DNA of 64,000 bases. It comes from Beta vulgaris subsp. vulgaris. Its lineage: Eukaryota > Streptophyta > Magnoliopsida > Caryophyllales > Amaranthaceae. Within the stretch, counting starts at the first letter, position 1; the number at the start of each line of letters is the position of its first letter. The position numbers and the translations under genes are program-made. The notes under the pieces were generated by a model. The model saw nothing but the letters and a program-made list of their open reading frames with translations. It was not told the origin of the DNA and ran no database searches. Of this stretch, positions 20,946 through 32,267 are shown in pieces. The DNA is taken from the NCBI RefSeq assembly GCF_026745355.1, contig NC_079206.1, forward strand, positions 34,917,872-34,981,871. The letters run 5' to 3'.

Positions 20946-22041
20946 CTCCTTTAAAACGTCCAGACCTTCCTTTCGGCTGATGCATTGAGAAGAGGCCGAT
21001 TGTAGGATTTCTTGTATAGAGTCTCATTCCACAACTCAAACCACTTGTCCCTTGCTTTCACATACTTGGCTTCAATTGGGTCAAGAGGCAACGGCCAGTT
21101 TTCTTAATTCAATGATTGGCTCATCCACTCATCTTCTCGGCTGAGAAACAGAACTTCTCCGGCCTCAATGCTCTTGGCCGCTTTACTTCCCAGAAGACTT
21201 TCTAGGAACGTCTCCTTCAGCCGAGCTGGCCAGTTTAGAAGGGCATCAGCCTGATGGTTCTCTGATCTGGGCACTGATCTAGGACGAACCTTTTAAAGAC
21301 TTGATCTCTTCTTTGACAAATTCATATACTTGCTCATGGACGCTTCCTTGCATTCAAACTCACCATTGACTGACTGACGACCAGCAGAGAGTCAGTTTTA
21401 GCTTCAATTTCCAAGGCTCCAGCCGCTTTGCACATTTTTATGCCGGCAAGAGAGCTTCATACTCTGCTTCATTATTGGACGCCTGGAATTTGAACTTCAT
21501 AGCATATTCAAACTTGTCCCCTTCTGGAGATTGAAAAATGATTCCTGCCCCACATCCGTTAGCAGTTGAGGATCCATCCACCATAAGGGTCCAATGACGC
21601 TCCTTCCGCTGGGTCTTGGACGTTTCTATGTAGGCCGAGTAAGCTCTACAATGAAATCAGCCAAAGCTTGGCCTTTGATTGCCTTTCTAGGCTCAAATGT
21701 TAAATCAAACATATTAAGCTCAACGCCCATTTTAACATCCGGCCAGAGCATCCATTTATGCAAACTTGCCTCTAGCGGCTGTCAGTATATACAAGAATGC
21801 TGGGCTAAGAAGTAAGGCCTTAACTTCCGGCTAGCCATCAACAAAGCCAAGCCGAATTTCTCAATGGACGAATATCAGTTCTCTGCATCTTTCAACACAT
21901 GGCTCACAAAGTAGACGGGTATTTGCACGCGTCTCTTTCAGCCAAGAGACAGCACTTACCGCGAAAGGTGATACAGCCAGGTATACTACAATTTTCTCCT
22001 TCGGCCGGACTGATCAACCTAGGCAGCTGCCGAAGTGATCT
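20946..22041 (-). pseudogene. Degenerate RNase H plus archaeal-type RNase H region
   Basis: Broken by many stops and shifts. A recognisable VDGSSTANGCGAG motif (about 21545-21585, minus strand) is the first catalytic block of the second, archaeal-type RNase H that marks the Tat lineage. The preceding part should be the ordinary RNase H. Plus-strand frames over this region are shadows. Confidence 0.7.
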
Positions 22042-23079
22042 TTACTTGCTGAAGCGCCACCTCAGCTCTTCCGACCACTCAAACTTGGCATTCTTCTTGA
22101 TAGTGCAAAGAAATGGTGACATTTGTCCCTGATTTGAGAGAAACCGTCCAAGAGCAGCCAAACAGCCCGTCAACGCCTGAACTTCTTTGACTTTGGACGG
22201 CGAAGACATATTCATAATAGCTTGAATTTTTTCGGGATTTGCCTCAATCCCTCTCTGATCAACCAAGAATCCCAGAAATTTCCCAGCAACTACACCGAAT
22301 ACACATTTCTGCGGATTTAGTTTTAACTTAAATTTCCTCAAAGTGAGGAAGGTTTCCCTCAGATCGTCCAGATGATCTTTCTCTTCTTTACTCTTGACGA
22401 TCATGTCGTCTATATAGGCTTCCATATTTCGCCCAAGCTGCGGCTGAAATACCGTATTAATGAGCCTCTGAAATGTGGCTGGCGCATTTCTTAGGCCGAA
22501 GGGCATCCTGAGCCATCCATACAATCCTTTCTCAGTAATGAAGGAAGTCTTATCTTGATCATCCGGCCACATAGGAATCTGGTGGAAGCCAGAATAGGCG
22601 TCCATAAAACTCAGCAGGGCATGGCCGGCCGTGGAATCCACCAGACGATCAATTTTAGGCAACGGGAAGCTGTCCTTAGGACAAGCCTTGTTCAGATCCG
22701 TATAATCAACGCACATTCTCCAAGTGCCATTCGGCTTTGGAACCATCACAACATTTGCTACCCAATCTGGGTAATATGTTTCCCGGATGAACTTAGACTT
22801 GAGCAGCTTTTGAACTTCTTCATCAACGGCCTTATTTCTGGCCGGCCCAGTGCCTCTTCTTCTGCCGAATAGGCTTTTGCCCCGGCTCAATGTTGAGCTT
22901 ATGGACGGCCACTTCGGGTCTATCCCAGGCATCTCCTCTACAGCATAGGCAAACACATCTTCGAATTCTCGCAGCAACGCAACTAAGGCGTCCTGAATCT
23001 CTGATCTCAAAACTGATCCAATTTTCAATGTCCTTTCCGGACGCTCTGGATTTAAGCAAATCTCTACTGGACTTTCCAC
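22042..23079 (-). pseudogene. Tat reverse transcriptase (long open segment)
   Basis: 345 open codons covering the RT fingers and palm: WRMCVDYTDLNKACPKDSFP, MPFGLRNAPATFQRL, and the active site YIDDMIVKSKEE (YIDD at about 22405-22416). The frame begins inside pol; there is no genuine initiation codon. It closes after the thumb/RNase H linker (KNAKFEWSEEL). This is the best-preserved part of pol in the window. Confidence 0.9.
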
Positions 23080-24551
23080 GGTTCTGGACGTTCTAGTCCC
23101 AGATCATTATAGCCATTATCTCTCAGATGAATGTTTTCTTCTTTGATTGCCAAACACTTTCTCTTCTTGCTGGCAAAAGCATGGACGGATTGCTTTCAGG
23201 AAGAGGTATCTCTTGAACCTTCTCAACTTCTTGCCTAAGCTCAACAATTTTGCCTTTTACTTTCTCGGCCGGATCATCCTCCTTGTCCTTTGGACGCTCT
23301 GCCTTCTCTTTCCATGATGATGGTTTAAGTGTAGTGAGATAGCATTCTCTAGCAGCTTGCTGATCTCCATAGAGAATCCAATCTTTCCCCATCACACTCA
23401 AACTTCATTAACATTAGTGGGTCACAATGACGCCTTGATGTGATTTAAGGTAGGTCGTCCGAGAATGACATTATAAGCGTCAAGTCTCGTACTACCAAAA
23501 ATTTCACAAAAAGCGTCCTGGCAGCATCTTTTTCCCTACCCTGACGGGCAGGTGACAGTCCCATGGGATGGATGACCCCTCCGCCAAAACCAATTATAGG
23601 ATGATTTACCGGCAATCAATCGTTTTGATCAAACTTCAACGAGACAAACAATCAGCACTTATATCAGTGGAGCTTCCAGTATCAATCAGAATTCGCCTAA
23701 CCCTTAGGTTGGCAATCTTCATTTCCACAACTAGTGATCATCATGCGGCGTCCTTATCTTCCCTCGGTCCAGCTCGCTGACCACTATTTTTGGAAAAGGA
23801 TCAGACTCGGCCTGGTTAGTGAGCATAACCTGACTGAGCTCCCTTAAATAGTTTTTGTGGCCCGATTTGTTGGACTTCCACCGCAAATCCTCCTGAGATG
23901 ACCATTACTACATCATCATCCGTGCTATCTCCGTCCATCTTCTTCCTTGACGGTTATCTCTTTTCTGGAACTTCCTTCCTGACGAAGGAGGTAATTGTTC
24001 ATCTTCCTTTTCGAGCCAACTCTTCTACTGCTCTCTTCAAGTGCTTGCATTCATTGGTTTCATGCCCACAATCTTGTGGAAGTGACAATACTTGCTTTAT
24101 TCCCTGTTACGGTAAGGCGTCTTCATTTCGGCCGGCGCCTTTAGCTCATGCTGATCTTTATTTCCATCAAAATGGAATATTGATCTTTGTTGAACTCTAT
24201 TGGTTCAACTGAGGCCGCCGGCTCGGATCGCCTGCTTCTTTTGGACGAGGTGGTCATAGAAGTCATTGCCCAAGTCTGGCCTTTTTGGGCGGATTCTTCT
24301 TTGGCTGAACAGCTTCCTCAACTTTCTTTACTTCTGTCTGTTTTGCCTCAGCACACACCTCTGTGGCATGAATGAATGCCTCACTTCCTTCAAAGCTTCC
24401 GTCAAGTAGTGATTTTCTTCTTTACCAAATCAAACTTAAAACTTCCTGGTCTTAAACCTCTGATAAGGCGTCAAACGCCACACCTGCATTTAGATCTTGG
24501 ATCTGCAATGCTTCTAGATTGAATCTCTTCACATAACCTCTCAATGCCTCC
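23080..24551 (-). pseudogene. Degenerate gag C-terminus and aspartic protease
   Basis: No long frame survives. The protease active site is still visible on the minus strand as LIDTGSST (DTG at 23675-23683). A Lys/Glu-rich linker is open at 23123-23401. Plus-strand frames here have no family resemblance. Confidence 0.7.
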
Positions 24552-25646
24552 TTAGGACCTTGGATGACTTTCCCAAGTGCATGCTTGTCTTTTGTTCTTG
24601 ACGATTAGCCACAAATGACTGGTGAATAGAATGCTAAGTTCAGTAAAATTATTCACTGAGTTAGGTGGCAAGTTGTTAAACCATTTTTGCGCTACCCCCT
24701 TCAAAGTAGCTGGAAAATTCTTACACCAAGTAGCATCGTCCACTCCTTGGACATACATCTGATGCTTGTAAGCTGATAGGTGATCGTCCGGATCAGTAGT
24801 TCCGTCGAAAAGTTTCAATGGTCGGGAGCTTAACCTTTGGGAAAGGAGGGGACTCCATATCCTGACCGAGAAAGGAGTTGGCCAATTGATCTGGAGTGCC
24901 GCAACCTGACCCTCAATGGGTATGTGCTCCTGACGGTACTCTTTCAGTACCGGATTAGATGAGGTGTTAGCTAAGGCTTGACGCCTGTACACCATGAGCT
25001 GCAAAACTGTCTTTTCCTGCCTTGGCTGAAAAGCTGATGGTCCACGGCTTCGTGCCACTGTTCTGGACGGGAGTCTTAAGGACGGATCCTTCATATACGG
25101 CGTGGAGCCAGAGGCTGAACGCTGCTGAGCTGCCGCCCTCTTAGCCTCCAAATACTCCCTAGCATCAGTCTCCATCATGTGACCAGTAGGAGGGATATTG
25201 TCTGCTGGACGGACTACCAGTCTCCAGTCCATCTTCCTCCTATAATCACTAACAGCTGGCTGCTTTCCTTTGGAAGGCGGCTTAGTCAACTCCGGCCGGA
25301 GTGGCCGACTAGGTCCTGGACGACCCTCTTGGGATCGCCCTTTGAGCGGTGCAGCCGTCTCTCCTCCCGGATTCAGCTGAAAAAAGAACATATTGTTCTT
25401 GATCTGCTCCTCCATGACAGCGGCCATTCTTGTCTGGAAGTCGTTCAACACATTCTCCAAGTGACCAGCTGTCACTGGACGGTCTAGATTCTCTAGGATG
25501 ACTGGAGTTACAGACCTACCCTCTAGATGGACGGCAGCATGACCATGATCTCGTCCACGTGGCGGCCTCTCCTCATCCACAGTGTCTTCCACCTGAATTC
25601 TAAAACTTCTGTTCCTTGGGACATTCGATGAATGACAATCCGTCAT
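24552..25646 (-). CDS. Tat gag protein, truncated by frameshift
   Basis: 364 residues from ATG (MTDCHSSN), 27 bp after the PBS. The N-terminal half is charged and low-complexity. The C-terminal third has the plant gag core (Retrotrans_gag): LFDGTTDPDDHLSAYKHQM, WCKNFPATLKGVAQKWF and NSVNNFTELSILF. The frame then shifts and the zinc-knuckle part is lost. Gag would form the virus-like particle; this copy is unlikely to make a complete one. Confidence 0.8.
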   Translation of the reverse strand: MTDCHSSNVPRNRSFRIQVEDTVDEERPPRGRDHGHAAVHLEGRSVTPVILENLDRPVTAGHLENVLNDFQTRMAAVMEEQIKNNMFFFQLNPGGETAAPLKGRSQEGRPGPSRPLRPELTKPPSKGKQPAVSDYRRKMDWRLVVRPADNIPPTGHMMETDAREYLEAKRAAAQQRSASGSTPYMKDPSLRLPSRTVARSRGPSAFQPRQEKTVLQLMVYRRQALANTSSNPVLKEYRQEHIPIEGQVAALQINWPTPFSVRIWSPLLSQRLSSRPLKLFDGTTDPDDHLSAYKHQMYVQGVDDATWCKNFPATLKGVAQKWFNNLPPNSVNNFTELSILFTSHLWLIVKNKRQACTWESHPRS

Positions 25647-25656
25647 TGCTGCGTAT

Positions 25657-25673
25657 CCCCACTGACGGCACCA
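25657..25673 (-). promoter_or_regulatory. Primer binding site of the Tat element
   Basis: On the minus strand TGGTGCCGTCAGTGGGG begins two bases after the 5' LTR (which ends CATAACA). The TGG start and spacing fit a tRNA 3' CCA. I did not identify the tRNA. Confidence 0.7.
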
Positions 25674-25675
25674 AA

Positions 25676-26306
25676 TGTTATGTAGTGTAAAACTGGTAAA
25701 CTAATACAACAACTCCCAAAGATAGGTTCTTAAAACTGGAGACTTGTGCAGCAATGATTGGCTCGAATCCCGATGCTAACTCCTGACCAGCAACCTGCAA
25801 AAAGGGACCCACCCTGGAGGTTTGGGTGGTATTTCCCCCTCCGATGCTTAAGTCAGATGTCAGGGATGTAAATGAACTTTTAGAGAGAGAAAGTAGAGAG
25901 AGAGAGAGAAGAATTTATGACAGAGTAACAGTACTATGCTCTGAAAAACGTACCTTTCACCCTGAAATCAAGGACTATTTATACTGTTTGAAATTACTAC
26001 TGTGCCTTGATGTCACCCTAATTTGGGAGCATCTGATTGGCTAATCAAAGTAGTGGGACACGTGGCAGCGATTAATTAGTCAGCACACCTCACTTTCATA
26101 TAAAGGTGCAGATCATCTTTGCTGGGCCTAAGTACAATTTTTGGGGCCAGGAGAAGAACCTTTAGTATGCTTTCTTCAGAGAAACGTACTTTTAGGCCTG
26201 TCACCTTCAGGCCCTTTGTACTTTACTCCTCTGCACATATGCCACGTGTAAGGCTCTGATGAGGCCACGTGTCAGCGCAATAGCCGTTGATTTTTAGGCT
26301 ACAACA
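25676..26306 (-). repeat. 5' LTR of the 14.5-26.3 kb Tat element
   Basis: Plus-strand reading TGTTATGTAGTG...CTACAACA, about 98% identical to 14487-15116 by eye. It is followed by the second CAAGC. Confidence 0.95.
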
Positions 26307-26311
26307 CAAGC

Positions 26312-26429
26312 ATTTGTTGATTCAGTTGAAATGGCGTATTAATTATGGTATAAATCGAGTGTTGTGGCATAAATTAGTATTTCAATTGCCTAGATCATAC
26401 CTAATTATTGTTTATAAGTTTAAAAGTAG
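26312..26429. other. Short AT-rich spacer
   Basis: The right flank of the Tat insertion. It continues the sequence interrupted at 14486. Nothing recognised. Confidence 0.4.
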
Positions 26430-27944
26430 TGGAATGTGTTAAGGGATTACATTGGCCGTTTCAATGTCGAAGCGGTCTCGATTCCCCGACTGCGGCAGGA
26501 TGTGGCCGTTTTACCTCTGATGACGGGGTTTCAGGAGGGGTCGCCATTCCAGAACTACCTGGGTCAGAAATCTTATACATCCTTGGGTCCCGTCCTTGGC
26601 AAGGCCAATGACTACATTAGTGGAGAAGAGTTCGACAAGGCAGTAGGCAACTGTGAATCTGATAATAAGGAAGATAAGCAGAAAAAAAATGGGTCGCAAG
26701 AGTGACCGCGGTCGAGATGAAAGAAGGCAGGAATCGAACATGGTCAAAAGAGGGAATGACCGAGAAAGAGAAAATGAGAGGTATGACCACGATTAGAGGG
26801 ACCGCGAGAAAGCAACCGAGAAGGGGGTGAACACAAGGAGAGATTTGATGCGCACACTCAACTCACCACCTCAAGAAGTCAGATTTTCCTAATGAACAAA
26901 GATAGTGACAAATGGCAGCGTCCAAAACAGATGTTCCATAAGAACCGCGATAAGAGTAAGTGGTGTGATTTCCATGGGGATCACAACCGTCTGACTGAAG
27001 ATTTTCGGCATCTAAAAGGCAATTTGGAGGATTTGATAAGAAGAGGTTACTTCAGCCAATACAAAGCTCAGACTAAAGAGGGAGATTTGATAAAGCCGGC
27101 AAGCCGTAATGTCCAGTCTCGGATCAGCGAGATCCATGTAATTAGAGGTGGTCCCATCCATGGAGGAAGTATAAATGGGGCGAAAGCAAGCTTGAAAGAA
27201 TTCAGGCATCATGTCAACATCAATGAAAGTCTGCCATGGAAGAAGACACCATCAATGCCTGCGATGTTATTTACTCCGGAGGACGCCAGACATGTTGTTT
27301 ATCCTCATGACGACCCTCTGGTGGTAACTCTGAAGATCTCAAACTGCCTAGTCCACATAATCTTGGTAGATGGAGGCAGTTTTGCAAACATCTTGTACTT
27401 ATCAATATTTCAGAAACTCATGATCGGACGCGAGTATTTGAAGTCGGTCAGATACCCGGTTATTGGATTCACAGGAGCGTCAGTGGTACCAGAAGGATTA
27501 ATTTCGCTCCCGGTACGCATTGGAGAAAATGACGCGGCCAGACACGTCATGGCTGAATTTCTGGTGGTGGATGTCTCGGGAGCGTACAACGCTATCATAG
27601 GGCGTCCCTTCATTCATGACGTCCAAGGTGTCGTCTCAACCTACCATCTGACAATGTTGTATGTGTCCAATGGCGGATTTACATCGAGATTGAAGGGTAA
27701 CCAGGAGATGGCAAGGTTATGTTACCTAACGGCACGAAAACAGCCCGCTAGGAGATTCCCAATAGGAAATATCAACCCGCCATCAAGAAAGCAAAGAAGG
27801 GCCCAGAGAAGAGCCCAAGCTGAAGAGAAAGAAAACAATGAAGCAGATGAGGTGGAAACAGTCCAAAAGGGTAAAGTAATTCCACTAGAAGATCTGGAAT
27901 CCCGGCCAGATGATGAGCCGAGACCAAAGCCAGATGCTAGGTAA
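26430..27944 (+). pseudogene. Gag-protease fragment of another Tat-like element
   Basis: 26436-26705 encodes a late gag segment (DYIGRFNVEAVSIP). 26892-27944 (350 residues) has a zinc-knuckle-like block (WCDFHGDHNRLTED, with the last Cys replaced by Asp/Phe), then the aspartic protease with HIILVDGGSFANIL and AIIGRPFIHDVQ. It ends in a basic/acidic tail where pol should continue. No LTR, RT or integrase adjoins it, so this is a fragment. Orientation is opposite to the neighbouring full element and it is not part of it. Confidence 0.8.
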
Positions 27945-27984
27945 GAAATACTCGAAGATGATCTTGCTAGATGAAATAACATAA

Positions 27985-28290
27985 GATTAATTACCTTACC
28001 CTAATGACTAATTACAATCATAAAAAACAACCTTACAACTAAATGACTAATTACAAATAAAAAATAACCTTACAACTAAATGACTAATTACAAAAAATAA
28101 TAAGAACTAAAATATATTACAAAAAAAAATAAAAAACCGATCTAAAAAAAATAACAAATGGATCTGAAAAAATAACAAACTGACAAAAATATACTACAAA
28201 AAATCAAAAAAATTCTGAAACAAAATCTAAAAACAGATAAAAAAACGAAAAAAAAGGCATAAAAGAAACGAAAAAAAAGGAAACGAAAAA
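27985..28290. repeat. AT-rich block, inverted relative to 38190-38400
   Basis: Repeated ATGACTAATTACAA words (27998-28095) and ACTAAAATATATTACAAAAA recur in reverse complement at 38290-38390 (TTTTGTAATTAGTCATTAAA). Both blocks lie near CTGCGG palindrome clusters, so both may be subterminal parts of related CACTA-like elements. Confidence 0.5.
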
Positions 28291-28309
28291 AAAGGTTGCT
28301 CGACCAACA

Positions 28310-28700
28310 TGGTACATCCTGCCTGTGGAGTGAGAAACCCATTACTCGCCAAACATGGTACATCCTGCCGGTGGGAAGAGGTATAAACCCATTGCTCGAA
28401 AAACGAACGACGACTTGAGAGGAGTGAGAAAACCTGCCGGTGGGTGAGGAGGGAGCGAGGAAGCGCCGGAGATCTGGAGAGTGAGGGATTAAGGGTTTCG
28501 AGTTTTAGGAGAAAAGAAAACCTGCCGGTGGGTGAGGAGGGACGAATGACCGACGAACGAACTGAACGTTCATCCATGACAAAAACCGGAATTTCGAGGA
28601 GGGAAGCCGCACGAACTGAACTGCCGGTGGGTTTTTGAGGAGCGAGGGAAGCTGCACGAACTGAACTGCCGGTGGGTTTTTGAGGAGGGAAGCTGCAGGA
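28310..28700. repeat. Degenerate GC-rich CTGCCGGTGGG repeats
   Basis: CTGCCGGTGGG occurs at about 28366, 28434, 28520, 28621 and 28666. The first is accompanied by a duplicated ATGGTACATCCTGCC block (28308-28322, 28354-28368). Open frames here follow the repeat and show no domain. Confidence 0.6.
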
Positions 28701-28924
28701 CGAACGAAAAGGAAGAGATAGAAGGAGATTTTTGGGTTTACAAGAGAGAGAGGGATACTAGAATTTCGAGAGAGAGAGGGAAGAGAGAGAGCGGCTGGGA
28801 GAGGGAAGAGAGAGGTTGGGAGTATTTTTTAGGGTTTACAAGAGAGAGGGATATATGGGAGGGAAAATTTGAAAGAGAGAGGGGCGCCCCACTTAACTTA
28901 AAGTTAAGGTTTTATTTTATTTGG

Positions 28925-29018
28925 TGAGATATATTGCTGCGATTTTTGACAAAAATCGCAGCAATATATTAAAATATTAAGTTATATTGCTGCGGTTCTT
29001 GTCAGAAACCGTAGCAAT
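28925..29018. repeat. CACTA-like subterminal palindromes, left cluster
   Basis: ATATTGCTGCGATTTTTG is followed by its complement CAAAAATCGCAGCAATAT, then a variant pair TATTGCTGCGGTTCTTG / AAACCGTAGCAATAT. The cluster is interrupted by the solo LTR at 29024 and resumes at 32140-32260. Confidence 0.65.
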
Positions 29019-29023
29019 ATGTC

Positions 29024-32000
29024 TGTAACGCCCCGACCTCTAATCATCGTTGTTAAGTTAATTAATCGATTATTAGCAGCGGAACCTAGATAGTCGGTGC
29101 GTTACCGCCGTACTTTCCATAAGGAAAATACAAGGCAACATAAATCATAAACTTAAACATTTTATAACATGAAGCATAATATAGATCCAACATTAGTCTT
29201 GATTAATAGAAACTTAAGTTACTAATCAGAGTTTTGACATAAACTTAAATTAAAACCATGAGAGTCTAGATAATCTAGATATTAATTAAATCCTCACTGC
29301 TACGCCATCCCGTTATCACCATCGGTACCTAAACATAAAACAAAACGTCGTGAGCCGAGGCTCAGTAACATACTACTCTAACATCGTAAATTCATTTCAC
29401 ATCATTTTAGTTAAAAACAGGGAGAATAGAATAAGTAAAACATTTCACAAACATATCATTCATGTTACATTATCTTCTTTATCATGTTCATCATCATATA
29501 TTTTACTTTGGTAACTTGGCTAGTACAACGGAAGGGACGTCTCCCCAAAACATCATAACATCATAAACGGAAGGCAGCCACCCGAGGACAAAAGCCCTCA
29601 CTAAACGGAAGGTGGCTTATTTGCCCAGATTTGCGCGGTGCCACCCGAGGACAAAAGCCCTCACTAAACAGAAGGTGGTTAACCGGCCGGAAGGTACGTG
29701 CACGACCGGATAACAGATACTTGCCAAGAACCGTCTTTCACTTGAATTTATCATGTTTCATTGGTTTTAAGCATATCATCATCATCGTGAATAATTATAT
29801 TCATTCATTTCATCATAACATCATCATCATCATTTCATAGCATCATATCATAATAATCATCATAAAACATTTCATTTCCCGCAATCCATATATAAAACAT
29901 AATATTAATCATGATCATAAAACATACTTTGAAGGGGAATGCGGGTGTTAGCAGTAGACGTTATCTCTGAATTCTGCTTAATAACCTTGATAGCCGGGGG
30001 AGGCTTGTAATATCCTTTATCTTCCTTAATCTATTCAAGAATAATTTTATTAATGAACGTTTCATTATTTAGCTTTTAAGCCTAAATATTGGTTAGCGCT
30101 TATTAAGGTCATAACGGTTATTATAACGTCGTAAAAGTCTCCTTAAAGGTCATTATTTCATAATTGCTATTAACTTTTTAATTAGGGTGACTCTTTAACA
30201 ACTAATTAATAAAATAACTCATTTAGCTATATTTTTAGAATTATCGAAACATTAAAGTTATACTATTACATATTATAAAACCTTTCGAAAAACATAACAT
30301 TATTCTAGTTCATAGTTAATAATTAATTAGTCGTCCATTAATTAGTTAAGTTTAAAAGTTATAATAGATCCATTAACATTATTTTAATGTTATTTAGTCA
30401 TTTAAAACTAACAAGTCAAGTAACTAATTATTATAAGCGAACTTAAGGATTAGTGAAGTATTCATAACTTAAACTTAATTATAACAATAAGCTTAATGAA
30501 TTAGTTTTTAATTAGTTTTAAACAACTCAACTAGTTTAGAAATCATGAATTATAACCCAATAATAGATTTTAGTAAATAAGTTAGGTGGTTTAGTAAAAC
30601 TAACTAAATCAGCCCACTAAAGCTCAATATATTAAAGCAACAAGATTAACTTAAATGATTTAACTAAGTAAATCAGATTATAAGCCCATTATTATGATTG
30701 ACTTAATAATTTAAACTAACATGGCTTAATAAAGCACTAAATCAGTTTCATTTAACTCCATTAGCCTAACCATTAGTAAGTAGTTTGACTAACACCATCA
30801 AAAATCAGATTTGGCCCAATTAATAAACATGCAACAATTTAATTGAGTTGGTTCAACTAATATAAATCAGTCCACTAATATAACTTAATAAGTCCAAAAA
30901 CAAACTCAAACTACATCTAAGTCCAACAACAAGGATTCAGTTTTAAATTACTTAGTTTAGGTTCTAATTGAACTATTCTTGGCCCAAAACTATTATAATT
31001 AACAAAAGGAATTTAGACTTGGGCTTGGTTTTAATAAATCAGAAATAAAAAGGAGATGAGCATCACCTCTACTACTAGGAGCAGGGAGGACGAATCGCGA
31101 CTGAGGTGGACGCCGGCTTCGGTGGTCGACGGCGAGCAGCAGAAATCTCCGGCGGTGGTATCCGGTGGTTCGGCGAGCGCGACCCGTCGGCGGTGCTGCG
31201 CGTGCAGCAGCGTCGGGCGAAGAGAAGAGGAGCGAGAGAGTGCGAAGGGGAGAGAGAGAGAATGTGAGGGTGCTGGCGCGGCGGTCTCCGGCGAGTGACG
31301 TGCGAGGCGGCCGGCGAGCGACGACAAGGTGAGGGCGGGACCGATCGCGGCACAGGTGGCGCGCGCGGTGGCCGCGGTGGTCGGTTGTGTGGGGTCCGAA
31401 ACAGAGGAGAGGGATTATGGATTTGGGGTTTTCTCTTTTCTTTTCTTTTAGTTACAATTTCCCGGCGATTATTGACTGAATTTCAGATTAGAGGGAGAAG
31501 AGATGATGAAGGTTGTTGTTGTGTTCTTGATGTTGAACTTCCATGGCTATTTATAGTGGAAATTTGGGAGTTAAAATCAGTGGTTGGGAGGAGGATGGTG
31601 AAGTAAGTAATCTGATTTTGTTAACTTGAAGAAGCAATTGTGAGGATTGGTAATAGATTTAACTGAAGAAGAAGAAGAGAGTGATGATTGCATGAGTGCC
31701 AAATGGCCATGAAAAGGTGAGGAAGAAGGCAAATTAAATGGGGGAATTGACCATGGCTTCTCTTTTTCTTTTGCCCTTTTTGTTTCCCAACCAAAAATCA
31801 GAAAATTTTCCACACTAACACCTTCAAACGTGGCTTGATGACATTTTGGGTGAAATGTTAACATTTTGTACTTTAAGTGAATTATCACTTTAATAGCCTT
31901 CTTGTTTCACTCATGAAATTGTAAATTATAAATTATCGTCATAATTTAAGTTGGTAAATTTTTATGTTAAAATTTTATAATCATTTTTATTATACGTTGC

Positions 32001-32094
32001 TTAATTAGTGGAATGAATAAAATAAAATATACTCTAACTACATTATTATGTTAATTATTCACTTAAATATGTTTAAGATTTTTAGGATATTACA
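29024..32094 (-). mobile_element. Solo LTR, 3.07 kb
   Basis: Starts TGTAACGCCCCGACC and ends GGATATTACA. It is flanked by the perfect 5-bp duplication ATGTC (29019-29023, 32095-32099). There is no gag or pol and no second LTR, so it is a solo LTR left by recombination. A minus-strand TATA box (CTATAAATAG, about 31548-31557) followed by a GC-rich leader-like stretch (31430 down to 31050) suggests minus orientation. The large size fits some Ty3/gypsy lineages; I cannot assign it firmly. Small frames at 31031-31606 lie in the leader. Confidence 0.8.
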
Positions 32095-32129
32095 ATGTCT
32101 GGTCAAATGTCAACTTTTTTTCAAACATT

Positions 32130-32262
32130 TTTCCGTTGAAACAATATTGTTGCGGTTTCTGTCGAAAACCGCAGCAATATGGTTATTTTATATTTTTTCT
32201 TTTCTTTTTGCGTGCTATATTGTTGCGTATAGGTAAAACCGAGTAATATTCCTGCGAGAGCC
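32130..32262. repeat. CACTA-like subterminal palindromes, continuation
   Basis: CAATATTGTTGCGGTTTCTG pairs with CGAAAACCGCAGCAATATGG (32142-32180), followed by a decayed TATTGTTGCG...ACCGAGTAATATT pair. Without the solo LTR it is continuous with 28925-29023. Confidence 0.6.
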
Positions 32263-32267
32263 CCAAA

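Larger units (their letters stand above)
14487..26306 (-). mobile_element. Complete Ty3/gypsy Tat-lineage LTR retrotransposon
   Basis: Two LTRs of 630 and 631 bp in TG...CA form are flanked by the 5-bp duplication CAAGC. By eye the LTRs differ at about nine sites plus one single-base indel, so the insertion is fairly young. In element order on the minus strand: LTR (25676-26306), PBS, gag, protease, RT, RNase H, archaeal-type RNase H, integrase, a 1-kb spacer, an ORF in antisense (plus strand), PPT, LTR (14487-15116). Antisense extra ORFs are known in Tat elements such as Retand and Ogre. Gag and pol are broken by frameshifts and stops, so this copy cannot encode its own machinery. Confidence 0.95.

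Noticed and set aside
22555..24375. Plus-strand frames of 60-105 residues over the Tat pol region
   Set aside because: Antisense shadows of RT and protease; the recognisable motifs are on the minus strand.
31031..31606. Several frames of 80-103 residues in GC-rich DNA
   Set aside because: They lie in the leader part of a solo LTR, overlap on both strands and have no domain.
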